From the NCBI RefSeq assembly GCF_002531725.1, contig NZ_NWSQ01000004.1:357239-421238 (forward strand): 64,000 nt of DNA, in the 5' to 3' direction. Position 1 is the stretch's first letter; each line of letters starts with the position of its first letter. A program made the position numbers and the translations under genes. Below the pieces are notes generated by a model. It worked only from the letters and a program-made list of their open reading frames with translations. It made no database searches and had not been told where the DNA came from. Of this stretch, positions 1 through 11,576 are shown piece by piece. The DNA is from Rhizobium sp. L43. Lineage in GTDB: Bacteria; Pseudomonadota; Alphaproteobacteria; Rhizobiales; Rhizobiaceae.

Positions 1-1127
1 GCGTTCTTCGTCTTGTCCTGGAGCTTGACGGCGAAATTGTGGAGCGGGTCGATCCGCATATCGGCCTGCTGCACCGCGGCACCGAGAAGCTGATCGAGAC
101 CAAGACCTATCTGCAGGCCGTGCCCTATTTCGATCGGCTCGATTACGTCGCGCCGATGAACCAGGAGCATGCCTATGCGATGGCCGTCGAAAAGCTGCTC
201 GGCATCGAGATCCCGATCCGCGGCCAGCTGATCCGCGTTCTCTATTCCGAAATCGGCCGCATCCTCTCGCATCTCCTGAACGTCACGACCCAGGCTATGG
301 ACGTCGGCGCGCTGACGCCGCCGCTCTGGGGCTTCGAAGAGCGTGAAAAGCTGATGGTGTTCTACGAGCGCGCCAGCGGTTCGCGCATGCACGCCGCTTA
401 TGTCCGTCCGGGCGGCGTCCACCAGGACCTGCCGGAACAGCTCGTGCAGGATATCGGCGACTGGTGCGATCCCTTCCTGAAGGCGCTCGACGACATCGAC
501 AATCTGTTGACCGGCAACCGCATCTTCAAGCAGCGCAACGTCGATATCGGCGTCGTCTCGCTGGAAGACTGCTGGGCCTGGGGCTTTTCCGGCGTCATGG
601 TGCGCGGTTCGGGCGCGGCCTGGGATCTGCGTCGCGCCCAGCCTTACGAATGTTATTCCGATCTCGAATTCGACATTCCGATCGGCAAGAACGGCGACAA
701 TTACGACCGCTACCTGATCCGCATGATCGAGATGCGCGAATCGGTCCGCATCATGAAGCAATGCGTCAATCGCCTGCTGTCCGATGCCAAGACCGGTCCG
801 TTCTCGTCGATCGACGGCAAGGTCGTACCGCCGAAGCGCGGCGAGATGAAGCGCTCGATGGAAGCGCTGATCCACCACTTCAAACTCTATACCGAAGGCT
901 ACCACGTGCCGGCCGGCGAGGTTTACGCCGCCGTCGAGGCGCCGAAGGGCGAGTTCGGCGTTTATCTCGTCTCCGACGGCACCAACAAGCCCTATCGCTG
1001 CAAGATCCGCGCGCCGGGTTATGCGCATCTGCAGGCGATGGACTTCATGTGCCGCGGCCACCAGCTTGCCGACGTCGCAGCCGTTCTCGGCTCGCTCGAC
1101 ATCGTCTTCGGCGAGGTGGACCGCTGA
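1..1127 (+). CDS. nuoD: NADH-quinone oxidoreductase subunit D (5' end cut by window)
   Basis: This is the 49-kDa-type subunit of the complex I peripheral arm, lining the quinone-binding cavity with NuoB. The reading frame is open from base 3 to the first base of the window, and the residues before the GTG at 39 ([20 protein letters not shown]) match the family, so the true start lies upstream and the GTG is not a start. Visible family signatures are the [12 protein letters not shown] segment and the C-terminal RAPGYAHLQ and [12 protein letters not shown] block. Only a few dozen N-terminal residues should be missing. The stop overlaps the next start (ATGA), which indicates translational coupling. 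nuoA, nuoB and nuoC are expected just upstream. Confidence 0.97.
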   Translation, partial: VLRLVLELDGEIVERVDPHIGLLHRGTEKLIETKTYLQAVPYFDRLDYVAPMNQEHAYAMAVEKLLGIEIPIRGQLIRVLYSEIGRILSHLLNVTTQAMDVGALTPPLWGFEEREKLMVFYERASGSRMHAAYVRPGGVHQDLPEQLVQDIGDWCDPFLKALDDIDNLLTGNRIFKQRNVDIGVVSLEDCWAWGFSGVMVRGSGAAWDLRRAQPYECYSDLEFDIPIGKNGDNYDRYLIRMIEMRESVRIMKQCVNRLLSDAKTGPFSSIDGKVVPPKRGEMKRSMEALIHHFKLYTEGYHVPAGEVYAAVEAPKGEFGVYLVSDGTNKPYRCKIRAPGYAHLQAMDFMCRGHQLADVAAVLGSLDIVFGEVDR

Positions 1128-1399
1128 TGCAGGCTCTGCCGCTTGCCGTCGCACTTCTTCTTGCGGCATCCGGGGTTTCGGCTCAGGAAGCCGACAGCCT
1201 CGGCACGCCGCTGGGCCGTAAGGAAGTGACGCCGCCGGCGGCGCAAACGTCCATGGGCGAGCTTTTGTCCAAGGGCTATCAGATCAAGGCTGCCATTCCG
1301 AACGGCAGCAAATTCGTAGTGTTTATGCAGAAAGACCAGTCGGCCTATGCCTGCGAAATGCAGTCTTTGACCGCTTCGCGGTGTGGAACCCTAAACTGA
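1127..1399 (+). CDS. small exported protein of unknown function inside the nuo operon
   Basis: A 90-residue protein whose ATG shares its A with the nuoD stop codon. A GAGGTGG ribosome-binding sequence lies at 1112-1118 inside nuoD. Residues 1-20 look like a cleavable signal peptide (hydrophobic VALLLAASGVSAQ, cut probably after SAQ or nearby). The mature part is about 70 residues with two cysteines near the C-terminus (YACEM and SRCGTLN) that could form a disulfide. I do not recognise a family. Its place between nuoD and nuoE and its coupling suggest co-expression with complex I. A periplasmic or membrane-surface accessory role is inference only. Confidence 0.75.
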   Translation: MQALPLAVALLLAASGVSAQEADSLGTPLGRKEVTPPAAQTSMGELLSKGYQIKAAIPNGSKFVVFMQKDQSAYACEMQSLTASRCGTLN

Positions 1400-1415
1400 C
1401 AAGGCGTGAGGAAGA

Positions 1416-2582
1416 ATGTCCGTTCGTCGATTAGCCGAAGATCAATTTCAGCCTGCCGCATTCGCTTTCAGCGATGAAAATGCGGTCTGGGCGGACAAAA
1501 CGATCCAGAAATACCCCGCCGGCCGCCAGCAATCGGCGGTCATTCCGCTATTGATGCGGGCGCAGGAGCAGGACGGCTGGGTCACGCGCGCGGCGATCGA
1601 AAAGATCGCCGACATGCTCGACATGGCTTATATCCGCGTGCTCGAGGTCGCGACCTTCTATACGCAGTTCCAGCTGCATCCCGTCGGCACCCGCGCCCAT
1701 GTCCAGGTCTGCGGCACGACGCCCTGCATGCTGCGCGGCTCGGAAGCGCTGATGTCGGTCTGCAAGAGCAAGATCCACGCTCATACCTTCGAGCGCAATG
1801 CCGAAGGCACGCTGTCCTGGGAAGAGGTCGAATGTCTCGGGGCTTGCGTCAACGCCCCGATGGTGATGATCGGCAAGGACACCTACGAGGACCTGACGCC
1901 CGAGCGTCTCGAAGAGATCATCGATGCCTTTGCCGCCGGCAATGGCGCCAGCATCAAGCCGGGCACCCAGATTGACCGGGTGTTTTCGGCGCCTGAAGGC
2001 GGCCCTACTTCGCTGACGACGGAAGAGCCGAAGGCACGGACGCGCGCCAAGAAGGCGGATGCCGAAACCATTTCGGCTCCGGTCGACGGCGCTCCGGTTC
2101 CGCCCTCCGAGGCTGCCCGCCCGAAGAGCACCGACGCGGAAACCAATGCTGCCCTGAAGACGCCGGCAACGGCGCCGAAGGCTGCGGCGAAGAACGCAAA
2201 GGCTGCACAAGAGCAGCCGATATCAGGCACCGCCGCCGCCGAACCGGCGCCTGCTGCTGCCGTCAAGGCCGAAGCTGCCCCGGCGGCAAAGCCTGCTTTG
2301 ACCGACAAGAACCGTCCGGCCGGCATCGAAAAGCCCGCCGCACCGGATGATTTGAAGATGATCTCGGGCGTCGGCCCGAAGATCGAGGCGACGCTGAACG
2401 AGATCGGCATCTTCACCTTCTCGCAGGTCGCGGGCTGGAAGAAGACCGAGCGCGAATGGGTCGACGGCTACCTGAACTTCCGCGGCCGCATCGAGCGCGA
2501 CGACTGGGTCAAGCAGGCCAAGGCGCTCGCCAAGGGCGGCGAAGCGGAATATATCAAGGTCTTCGGCAAGAAGCCGCGGTAA
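1416..2582 (+). CDS. nuoE: NADH-quinone oxidoreductase subunit E with C-terminal HhH extension
   Basis: The 24-kDa-type subunit of the NADH-oxidising module, holding a [2Fe-2S] cluster. The thioredoxin-like domain spans about residues 1-170, with the cluster ligands C99, C104, C140 and C144 in the expected order. A typical NuoE ends near there, but this protein continues to 388 residues. Residues about 175-305 are a low-complexity Ala/Pro/Lys linker, and residues 311-385 form a compact domain containing a helix-hairpin-helix-like SGVGPKIEATL segment. The same domain ends the 228-residue protein encoded three genes on. A GAGGAA ribosome-binding site precedes the ATG. The extension probably docks outside the enzyme core; its function is unknown. 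Confidence 0.95.
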   Translation: MSVRRLAEDQFQPAAFAFSDENAVWADKTIQKYPAGRQQSAVIPLLMRAQEQDGWVTRAAIEKIADMLDMAYIRVLEVATFYTQFQLHPVGTRAHVQVCGTTPCMLRGSEALMSVCKSKIHAHTFERNAEGTLSWEEVECLGACVNAPMVMIGKDTYEDLTPERLEEIIDAFAAGNGASIKPGTQIDRVFSAPEGGPTSLTTEEPKARTRAKKADAETISAPVDGAPVPPSEAARPKSTDAETNAALKTPATAPKAAAKNAKAAQEQPISGTAAAEPAPAAAVKAEAAPAAKPALTDKNRPAGIEKPAAPDDLKMISGVGPKIEATLNEIGIFTFSQVAGWKKTEREWVDGYLNFRGRIERDDWVKQAKALAKGGEAEYIKVFGKKPR

Positions 2583-2592
2583 GAGGTGAAGC

Positions 2593-3897
2593 ATGTTACA
2601 AGATAAAGACCGCATCTTTACCAACATCTACGGCCTCAAGGACAAATCCCTGAAGGGCGCGATGAGCCGCGGCCACTGGGACGGCACCAAGCAGATCCTC
2701 GAAAAGGGCCGTGACTGGATCATCAACGAGATGAAGGCATCGGGCCTGCGCGGTCGCGGCGGCGCCGGTTTCCCGACAGGCCTCAAATGGTCCTTCATGC
2801 CGAAGGAAAGCGACGGCCGCCCGCATTACCTCGTCGTCAACGCCGACGAATCGGAGCCCGGCACCTGCAAGGACCGCGACATCATGCGCCACGATCCGCA
2901 TACGCTGATCGAAGGCTGCGTCATCGCGAGCTTCGCGATGGGCGCCAATGCCGCCTATATCTATGTGCGCGGCGAATATATAAGAGAGCGCGAGGCGCTG
3001 CAGGCGGCGATCGACGAGTGCTATGATTACGGCCTGCTCGGCAAGAACAACAAGCTCGGCTGGGACATGGACATCTTCGTCCATCACGGCGCCGGCGCCT
3101 ATATCTGCGGCGAGGAAACAGCGCTGCTCGAAAGCCTCGAAGGTAAGAAAGGCCAGCCGCGCCTGAAGCCGCCATTCCCGGCCAATATGGGCCTCTATGG
3201 CTGCCCGACGACTGTCAACAACGTCGAATCGATTGCTGTTGCGCCGACCATCCTGCGCCGTGGCGCCGGCTGGTTTTCGGCCATCGGCCGTCCGAACAAT
3301 GTCGGCACCAAGCTGTTCATGCTCTCCGGCCACGTCAACAAGCCGTGCACGGTCGAAGAGGAAATGGGCATCACCTTCCGCGAACTGGTCGACCGCCATG
3401 CCGGTGGCATCCGCGGCGGCTGGGACAACCTGCTCGCCGTCATTCCGGGCGGCGCATCCTGCCCGATCGTTCCGGCCAAGGACATTATCGACTGCCCGAT
3501 GGATTTCGACGGCCTGCGCGGCGTCGGCTCCTCCTTCGGCACGGCCGCCGCGATCGTCATGGACAAGTCCACCGACGTCATCAAGGCGATCGCCCGTATC
3601 TCCGCCTTCTTCAAGCATGAGAGCTGCGGTCAGTGCACGCCGTGCCGCGAAGGCACGGGCTGGATGTGGCGCGTGATGGAGCGCATGGCCAAGGGCAATG
3701 CCCAGAAGCGCGAAATCGACATGCTGTTCCAAGTGACCAAGCAAATCGAAGGCCACACCATCTGCGCGCTCGGCGACGCCGCCGCATGGCCGGTGCAGGG
3801 TCTGATCCGTAACTTCCGTCCCGAGATCGAAAAGCGCATCGACCAGTATACGGCGAGCGCGCTCGATCACGGTGCGGTTCTGGAGGCGGCTGAATAA
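2593..3897 (+). CDS. nuoF: NADH-quinone oxidoreductase subunit F
   Basis: The 51-kDa-type subunit that binds NADH and FMN and carries the first [4Fe-4S] cluster (N3), feeding electrons to NuoE and NuoG. The glycine-rich nucleotide-binding motif [10 protein letters not shown] is at residues 54-63. The N3 ligands are C345, C348 and C351 (CGQCTPC) plus C391 (GHTICALGD). Length (434 residues) is normal. It starts 10 bases after nuoE with GAGGTGA upstream of the ATG. The next gene begins two bases after the stop, so they are surely cotranscribed. Confidence 0.97.
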   Translation: MLQDKDRIFTNIYGLKDKSLKGAMSRGHWDGTKQILEKGRDWIINEMKASGLRGRGGAGFPTGLKWSFMPKESDGRPHYLVVNADESEPGTCKDRDIMRHDPHTLIEGCVIASFAMGANAAYIYVRGEYIREREALQAAIDECYDYGLLGKNNKLGWDMDIFVHHGAGAYICGEETALLESLEGKKGQPRLKPPFPANMGLYGCPTTVNNVESIAVAPTILRRGAGWFSAIGRPNNVGTKLFMLSGHVNKPCTVEEEMGITFRELVDRHAGGIRGGWDNLLAVIPGGASCPIVPAKDIIDCPMDFDGLRGVGSSFGTAAAIVMDKSTDVIKAIARISAFFKHESCGQCTPCREGTGWMWRVMERMAKGNAQKREIDMLFQVTKQIEGHTICALGDAAAWPVQGLIRNFRPEIEKRIDQYTASALDHGAVLEAAE

Positions 3898-3899
3898 TC

Positions 3900-4586
3900 A
3901 TGGTGGACAAGGCATCCGACGGCAGAAAGAAGGAAGAGGCAGCCGATTTCGCGGCCGGCTTTGGCCGGCTTGCTGCCGAGATGCTGGAAAATGCGCGGGC
4001 AATGCCGGTGCATCCGCTGATGGCGCATCCTGCCGCGGCCTTTGCCGCCGCGACGGCGATCGGCTTCGGTTTCTCGACCCAGATGGCAGGCGCCTTTTTC
4101 GGCGCCTTCCAGAGCGCGCTGGAAACGACCGGCAAACTTGCTGCCGCCCTCGATGACACGCCGCCGGACGCGCTGATGCCCGACGTCGAGATCCGGCCGG
4201 AGAATATTCGCCCTGCCGTCAAGGCTGTCGCCAAGCCGGCGGCCGAGGCCAAGCCTGACGTCGAGAAGAAGGCACGGCCGAAGCTGACTGTTGTCACACC
4301 GGTCAGCGAACCGGTCCCTGCTAGCCAGCCGAAGCCCGCCGTCAAGGCCAGGCCGGTTGCGCGGGCTGTTAAGGCCGACGATCTGAAGCTGATCGCCGGC
4401 ATCGGCCCGAAGCTAGAGCAGGTGCTGAACGCCAGGGGTATTCGCAGCTTCGCGGAGATCGCCGCCTGGAGCGATGAGGAAATCGTCCGGCTCGATGCCG
4501 AGCTCGGCTTCAACGGCCGCATCGGGCGTGACGACTGGACTGGTCAGGCGAAGGTTCTGGCAGGACGGGGCCGCAGACGGAAATGA
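3900..4586 (+). CDS. HhH-domain protein of unknown function in the nuo operon
   Basis: A 228-residue protein with three visible parts. Residues about 1-90 include an Ala/Gly-rich, weakly hydrophobic stretch (about 38-72) that might be amphipathic or membrane-associated. Residues about 100-157 are a Lys/Pro/Ala/Val-rich linker. Residues 160-228 are a domain sharing the pattern DDLK-x-I-x-G-x-GPK-x-E and GRI-x-RDDW-x2-QAK-x-LA with the C-terminus of NuoE in the same operon. Such a module looks like a helix-hairpin-helix fold, usually linked to nucleic acid or protein binding. It lies between nuoF and nuoG with a two-base gap to nuoF. The two tails presumably arose by duplication; function is not known. 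Confidence 0.85.
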   Translation: MVDKASDGRKKEEAADFAAGFGRLAAEMLENARAMPVHPLMAHPAAAFAAATAIGFGFSTQMAGAFFGAFQSALETTGKLAAALDDTPPDALMPDVEIRPENIRPAVKAVAKPAAEAKPDVEKKARPKLTVVTPVSEPVPASQPKPAVKARPVARAVKADDLKLIAGIGPKLEQVLNARGIRSFAEIAAWSDEEIVRLDAELGFNGRIGRDDWTGQAKVLAGRGRRRK

Positions 4587-4590
4587 ATTG

Positions 4591-4788
4591 TCCGGCCGGA
4601 TCAATCGGCCGGAAATAGGGCAGATCGGCGGACGGGCGGGGGCCTCAAGCTGCAGATGCCGGTGCGGGTTCCGGACCTGGAACGCGCGACAGAGAATTTG
4701 GGCGACATCAGCTGTCGGCAGGACGAAAGATCCGGCTTGGCAATGAGACTGTTGCAAAAATAGGTTTGTTTGCCGTCATCAGGCAAAC
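4591..4788 (+). promoter_or_regulatory. intra-operon leader with two hairpins ahead of nuoG
   Basis: The 223-base gap between the HhH gene and nuoG is the largest of the early nuo operon. It contains a GC-rich 8-bp hairpin just after the stop (TCCGGCCG at 4591-4598 pairing with CGGCCGGA at 4606-4613) and a second, 7-bp hairpin shortly before nuoG (GTTTGCC at 4768-4774 pairing with GGCAAAC at 4782-4788). Neither is followed by a U-run, so these look like processing, stability or partial attenuation elements and not full terminators. Regulatory function is inference. Confidence 0.4.
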
Positions 4789-4809
4789 GGGAAACAGGAC
4801 TGAGCGACG

Positions 4810-6891
4810 ATGGCAAAACTGAAGATTGACGGCAACGAGATCGAAGTTCCGGATCATTTCACGCTGTTGCAGGCGTGCGAAGACGCCGGCGCCGAGGTTC
4901 CGCGCTTCTGCTTCCACGAGCGGCTGTCGGTTGCCGGCAATTGCCGCATGTGCCTTGTCGAAGTGAAGGGCGGCCCGCCGAAGCCGCAGGCTTCCTGCGC
5001 CATGAGCGTGCGCGACATCCGCGGCGGCCCGAACGGCGAACTGCCCGAGGTCTTTACCAACACCCCGATGGTCAAGAAGGCCCGCGAAGGTGTGATGGAA
5101 TTCCTGCTGATCAACCATCCGCTCGATTGCCCGATCTGCGACCAGGGCGGCGAATGCGACCTGCAGGACCAGGCGATGGCCTTCGGCATCGACACCTCGC
5201 GTTATCAGGAAGACAAGCGCGCCGTCGAGGACAAGTATATCGGCCCGCTGGTCAAGACGGTGATGAACCGCTGCATCCACTGCACGCGCTGCGTCCGCTT
5301 CACCACCGAGGTCGCCGGCATTTCCGAACTCGGCCTGATCGGCCGCGGCGAGGATGCCGAGATCACCACCTATCTCGAACAGGCGATGACCTCCGAGCTG
5401 CAGGGCAACGTCGTCGACCTTTGCCCGGTCGGCGCGCTGACCTCCAAGCCCTTCGCCTTCACCGCGCGCCCCTGGGAATTGAACAAGACCGAATCGATCG
5501 ACGTCATGGATGCCGTCGGTTCGGCGATCCGCGTCGATACCCGTGGCCGCGAAGTCATGCGCATCCTGCCGCGTGTCAACGAGGCGATCAACGAGGAGTG
5601 GATCTCCGACAAGAGCCGCTTCATCTGGGACGGCCTGAAGACCCAGCGCCTCGACCGACCTTACGTCCGCCGCGACGGCCGCCTGCAGCCGGCCACCTGG
5701 GCCGAAGCCTTCGGCACCATCAAGGCCGCCGTCAGCGCCACCGCGGGCGACAAGATCGGCGCGATATCAGGCGACCTTGCTTCCGTCGAGGAGATGTATG
5801 CGCTCTCCGAACTGGTGAAGTCGCTGGGCTCGACCAACCTCGACTGTCGCCAGGATGGGGCGGCACTCGATCCGTCGCTCGGCCGTGCAAGCTACCTCTT
5901 CAACCCGACCATTTCGGGCATCGGCCAGGCCGATGCGCTCTTGATCATCGGCGCCAATCCGCGCTTCGAGGCGGCCATCCTCAACGCCCGCATCCGCAAG
6001 CGCTGGCGCCGCGGCAAGTTCCCGATCGGCGTCATCGGCGAGCCGGGCGAGCTGCGCTACAGCTATGATTACCTCGGTGGCGGTCCCGACACGCTGAAGG
6101 ATCTGGTCGATGGCAACCATGCCTTCGCCGACGTCCTGAAGAACGCTGCCAAGCCGATGATCATCATCGGCCAGGGCGCGCTGTCGCGCACCGACGGCGC
6201 CGGCGTTCTCGCCAGTGCGGCCAAGCTCGCCGGTTCGGTCGGCGCTGTTGTCGAAGGCTGGAACGGTTTTGCCGTCCTCCATACGGCAGCCTCCCGCGTC
6301 GGTGGCCTCGATCTCGGCTTCGTGCCGGGGGCCAAGGGCGTCAACGCCGCCGAAATGCTGACGGCGATGGACGTGCTCTTCCTGCTCGGCGCCGACGAAC
6401 TCGACTTTGCCGCCAAGAAGGCCAAGCTCACCGTCTATATCGGCTCGCACGGCGATAACGGCGCGCATCATGCCGACGTCATCCTGCCGGCCGCAGCCTA
6501 TACCGAAAAGTCCGGCACCTGGGTCAACACCGAAGGCCGCGTTCAGATGGGCAACCGCGCCGGCTTTGCGCCGGGTGATGCCCGCGAGGACTGGGCGATC
6601 ATCCGCGCCCTGTCTGACGTGCTCGGCAAGAAGCTCCCCTTCGATTCGCTCAGCGAATTGCGCGTCCGGCTCTATGCTGCTTTCCCGCATTTCGCCGCCA
6701 TCGACGAGATCGCCGAAAGCGATAGCGCCCAAATTGCCGCAGTTGCGAAAAAAGCCGGCAAGATGAACAAGTCAGGGTTTGCGTCGCCGGTGAAAGACTT
6801 CTATTTGACGAACCCGATAGCGCGTGCCTCGGCTGTCATGGCGGAGTGCTCGGCATTGGCCCGCAACAACTTCAAAGTCGCGGCAGAGTAA
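4810..6891 (+). CDS. nuoG: NADH-quinone oxidoreductase subunit G
   Basis: The large 75-kDa-type iron-sulfur subunit of complex I, 693 residues. The N-terminal [2Fe-2S] ligands are C34, C45, C48 and C63. The His-containing [4Fe-4S] site (N5) is H103, C107, C110, C116. A further [4Fe-4S] site is C155, C158, C161 and C205 (CIHCTRC and LCPVGAL). The remainder is the molybdopterin-oxidoreductase-like domain, which has no cofactor role in complex I. The ATG at 4810 is preceded by CAGGACTGAG. It starts the second half of the operon after a hairpin-bearing gap. Confidence 0.97.
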   Translation: MAKLKIDGNEIEVPDHFTLLQACEDAGAEVPRFCFHERLSVAGNCRMCLVEVKGGPPKPQASCAMSVRDIRGGPNGELPEVFTNTPMVKKAREGVMEFLLINHPLDCPICDQGGECDLQDQAMAFGIDTSRYQEDKRAVEDKYIGPLVKTVMNRCIHCTRCVRFTTEVAGISELGLIGRGEDAEITTYLEQAMTSELQGNVVDLCPVGALTSKPFAFTARPWELNKTESIDVMDAVGSAIRVDTRGREVMRILPRVNEAINEEWISDKSRFIWDGLKTQRLDRPYVRRDGRLQPATWAEAFGTIKAAVSATAGDKIGAISGDLASVEEMYALSELVKSLGSTNLDCRQDGAALDPSLGRASYLFNPTISGIGQADALLIIGANPRFEAAILNARIRKRWRRGKFPIGVIGEPGELRYSYDYLGGGPDTLKDLVDGNHAFADVLKNAAKPMIIIGQGALSRTDGAGVLASAAKLAGSVGAVVEGWNGFAVLHTAASRVGGLDLGFVPGAKGVNAAEMLTAMDVLFLLGADELDFAAKKAKLTVYIGSHGDNGAHHADVILPAAAYTEKSGTWVNTEGRVQMGNRAGFAPGDAREDWAIIRALSDVLGKKLPFDSLSELRVRLYAAFPHFAAIDEIAESDSAQIAAVAKKAGKMNKSGFASPVKDFYLTNPIARASAVMAECSALARNNFKVAAE

Positions 6892-6903
6892 GGGCAGGGG
6901 ACT

Positions 6904-7947
6904 ATGGATTCTTTCTTTTCGACCTATGTCTGGCCGGCGATCATCATGATCGGTCAGTCGCTGCTGCTTCTCGTCTGCCTGCTCGTCTTCATCGCCTATG
7001 TGCTGCTCGCCGACCGTAAGATCTGGGCGGCCGTGCAGCTGCGCCGCGGCCCGAACGTCGTCGGTCCCTTCGGACTGTTCCAGTCCTTCGCCGACCTTCT
7101 GAAGTTCGTCTTCAAGGAGCCGATCATTCCGGCCGGCGCCAACAAGGCGGTGTTCCTGCTGGCTCCGCTGGTGACGGTGCTTCTGGCGCTGTCCACCTGG
7201 GCGGTGGTGCCGCTGGCCGACGGATGGGTGATCGCCAACATCAATGTCGGCATCCTCTATATTTTCGCCATCTCCTCGCTCGAGGTCTACGGCATCATCA
7301 TGGGTGGCTGGGCTTCGAACTCGAAGTATCCGTTCCTCGGCGCGCTGCGCTCGGCGGCACAGATGGTGTCCTATGAAGTCTCGATCGGCTTCGTCATCGT
7401 CACCGTGCTTCTCTGCGTCGGCTCGCTGAACCTGACCGATATCGTCAATGCTCAGCATACCGGCCTCGGTACCATGCTCGGCCTGCCGGCGTCGTTCCTC
7501 GACTGGCACTGGCTGTCGCTCTTCCCGATGTTCATCATCTTCTTCATTTCGGCGCTCGCTGAGACGAACCGTCCGCCTTTCGACCTTCCGGAAGCCGAAT
7601 CGGAACTCGTCGCCGGCTTCATGGTCGAATACGGCTCCTCGCCATACATGATGTTCATGCTCGGCGAATATGCGGCCGTCTGCCTGATGTGCGCGCTGAC
7701 GACGATCCTCTTCCTCGGCGGCTGGCTGCCCCCGGTCGATATCTGGATCCTCAACTGGGTCCCTGGCATCATCTGGTTCACGCTGAAGGCCTGCCTGGTG
7801 TTCTTCATGTTCGCGATGGTCAAGGCCTTCGTTCCGCGCTACCGCTACGACCAGCTCATGCGCCTCGGCTGGAAGGTCTTCCTGCCGCTGTCGCTCGCCA
7901 TGGTCGTCATCGTTGCATTCGTGCTGAAACTGACGGGTTGGGCATGA
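6904..7947 (+). CDS. nuoH: NADH-quinone oxidoreductase subunit H
   Basis: ND1-type membrane subunit at the junction of the peripheral and membrane arms, forming part of the quinone channel. It has 347 residues and about eight hydrophobic segments. The conserved cytoplasmic loop [20 protein letters not shown], rich in acidic residues, is present in full at about residues 220-240. The start follows nuoG by 12 bases with an AAGGGCAGGGG ribosome-binding region. Confidence 0.97.
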   Translation: MDSFFSTYVWPAIIMIGQSLLLLVCLLVFIAYVLLADRKIWAAVQLRRGPNVVGPFGLFQSFADLLKFVFKEPIIPAGANKAVFLLAPLVTVLLALSTWAVVPLADGWVIANINVGILYIFAISSLEVYGIIMGGWASNSKYPFLGALRSAAQMVSYEVSIGFVIVTVLLCVGSLNLTDIVNAQHTGLGTMLGLPASFLDWHWLSLFPMFIIFFISALAETNRPPFDLPEAESELVAGFMVEYGSSPYMMFMLGEYAAVCLMCALTTILFLGGWLPPVDIWILNWVPGIIWFTLKACLVFFMFAMVKAFVPRYRYDQLMRLGWKVFLPLSLAMVVIVAFVLKLTGWA

Positions 7948-7987
7948 TCATGTCCGCTCTCGTTTCCGGCAAAATTGGAGGTTGAAG

Positions 7988-8479
7988 ATGGCAAGCTTGT
8001 CCGGCTCCATCAACTCGCTGTTTCTCAAGGAATTCGTCGGCGCGTTCTTTCTGTCGATGCGCTATTTCTTCCGCCAGAAGGCGACGATCAACTATCCCTT
8101 CGAAAAGGGTCCGGTCTCCCCGCGTTTTCGCGGCGAGCATGCGCTGCGCCGTTATCCGAACGGCGAGGAACGCTGCATCGCCTGCAAGCTCTGCGAGGCG
8201 ATCTGTCCTGCCCAGGCCATCACCATCGAAGCCGGTCCGCGCCGCAACGACGGCACGCGCCGCACGGTGCGCTACGACATCGACATGGTGAAGTGCATCT
8301 ATTGCGGCTTCTGCCAGGAAGCCTGCCCGGTCGACGCGATCGTCGAAGGCCCGAATTTCGAATTTGCGACGGAAACCCGCGAAGAGCTCTATTTCGACAA
8401 GGCGCGGCTTCTGGATAACGGAGACCGGTGGGAGCGCGAAATCGCCCGCAACATCGCGATCGACTCGCCGTACCGCTGA
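7988..8479 (+). CDS. nuoI: NADH-quinone oxidoreductase subunit I
   Basis: Two-[4Fe-4S] ferredoxin-type subunit (TYKY) linking NuoG to the N2 cluster. In this 163-residue protein the cluster motifs are C63-x2-C66-x2-C69-x3-C73 and C103-x2-C106-x2-C109-x3-C113. I chose the ATG at 7988, because GGAGG at 7977-7981 is correctly spaced from it. A TTG two codons upstream is in frame but poorly placed. The gene follows nuoH by 40 bases. Confidence 0.96.
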   Translation: MASLSGSINSLFLKEFVGAFFLSMRYFFRQKATINYPFEKGPVSPRFRGEHALRRYPNGEERCIACKLCEAICPAQAITIEAGPRRNDGTRRTVRYDIDMVKCIYCGFCQEACPVDAIVEGPNFEFATETREELYFDKARLLDNGDRWEREIARNIAIDSPYR

Positions 8480-8571
8480 TCGAGTTTTTGAAATGCCGTA
8501 ATGGAGCTTGAGCGCTTCGGTCGCGGTCAATATGCACAGGAGTTTTGCCGGTCAGCCGCGCAAAGTTCTAT

Positions 8572-8597
8572 CGGGCAGAAAAACTCCCGGCTGCCCG
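8572..8597 (+). promoter_or_regulatory. hairpin in the nuoI-nuoJ gap
   Basis: CGGGCAG at 8572-8578 pairs with CTGCCCG at 8591-8597, with a 12-base loop, about 25 bases before the nuoJ ATG in a 142-base gap. There is no U-run. This is a second point in the operon where an RNA hairpin sits close to a start codon. Function not known. Confidence 0.3.
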
Positions 8598-8621
8598 GGG
8601 GAAGATGAAAAAGGCACCAAC

Positions 8622-9236
8622 ATGGGTCTGCAGGCTCTATTTTTCTATCTTTTCGCCTTTGTCGCGGTGGCGTCGGCGTTCATGGTCATCTGGGCGAAGA
8701 ACCCGGTTCACTCGGTTCTGTTCCTGATCCTGGTGTTCTTCAACGCGGCCGGCCTCTTCCTGCTGGCCGGTGCCGAATTCCTGGCGATGATCCTGCTCGT
8801 CGTCTATGTCGGCGCCGTCGCCGTTCTCTTCCTTTTCGTGGTGATGATGCTCGATATCGACTTCACCGAATTGAGGGCAGGGGTTCTCGAATATGCGCCG
8901 ATCGGCGGGCTGATCGGGGTGATCCTGGCGGCCGAACTGATCGTCGTCATCGGCGGCAGCGTCATCTCGCCGGAGATTGCCAAATCCGTCGCCATGCCGA
9001 TCCCGGCACTCAGCGAGCGGACGAATACGGCGGCCCTCGGCGACGTGCTCTACACCAATTACGTCTATTTCTTCCAGATCGCCGGTCTGGTGCTCCTGGT
9101 CGCCATGATCGGCGCGATCGTGCTGACGCTGCGGCACCGCACCAACATCAAGCGTCAGAATATTCCGAGGCAGGTTGCCCGCACGCCCGCCACCGCCGTT
9201 GAGGTGGTATCGGTCAAGCCCGGGCAGGGCGTCTAA
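8622..9236 (+). CDS. nuoJ: NADH-quinone oxidoreductase subunit J
   Basis: ND6-type membrane subunit of complex I, 204 residues, about five transmembrane segments. The start chosen is the ATG of [13 protein letters not shown], which begins directly with the first membrane segment as in homologues. The frame is open for 38 more codons upstream but that stretch does not look like protein of this family. The helix containing the conserved [18 protein letters not shown] stretch, typical of NuoJ, is intact. Confidence 0.93.
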   Translation: MGLQALFFYLFAFVAVASAFMVIWAKNPVHSVLFLILVFFNAAGLFLLAGAEFLAMILLVVYVGAVAVLFLFVVMMLDIDFTELRAGVLEYAPIGGLIGVILAAELIVVIGGSVISPEIAKSVAMPIPALSERTNTAALGDVLYTNYVYFFQIAGLVLLVAMIGAIVLTLRHRTNIKRQNIPRQVARTPATAVEVVSVKPGQGV

Positions 9237-9259
9237 AGGCAGGTCAAGGAACAAAGAAC

Positions 9260-9568
9260 ATGGTCATCGGACTTTCCCACTACCTGACGGTCAGCGCTAT
9301 CCTCTTCACGCTCGGCGTTTTCGGCATCTTCCTCAACCGGAAGAACGTCATCGTCATCCTGATGTCGATCGAACTGATCCTGCTTGCCGTCAACATCAAC
9401 ATGGTCGCCTTCTCGCATTTCCTGAACGACATCGTCGGCCAGGTCTTCGCGCTGTTCATCCTGACGGTCGCGGCTGCCGAAGCGGCGATCGGTCTTGCAA
9501 TTCTCGTTGTCTTCTACCGCAACCGCGGCTCGATCGCGGTCGAAGACGTCAATATGATGAAGGGCTGA
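9260..9568 (+). CDS. nuoK: NADH-quinone oxidoreductase subunit K
   Basis: ND4L-type subunit, 102 residues and three transmembrane helices, the usual size. Membrane glutamates that take part in proton transfer are visible in the second helix ([14 protein letters not shown]) and third helix ([16 protein letters not shown]). It has an AGGTCAAGGAA ribosome-binding region before the ATG and lies 7 bases ahead of nuoL. Confidence 0.96.
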   Translation: MVIGLSHYLTVSAILFTLGVFGIFLNRKNVIVILMSIELILLAVNINMVAFSHFLNDIVGQVFALFILTVAAAEAAIGLAILVVFYRNRGSIAVEDVNMMKG

Positions 9569-9575
9569 GTGGCTC

Positions 9576-11575
<2,000 letters not shown>

Positions 11576-11576
<1 letters not shown>

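Noticed and set aside
2596..3870. Open frame of 424 codons antisense to nuoF
   Set aside because: Shadow of nuoF with the same GC-skew effect.
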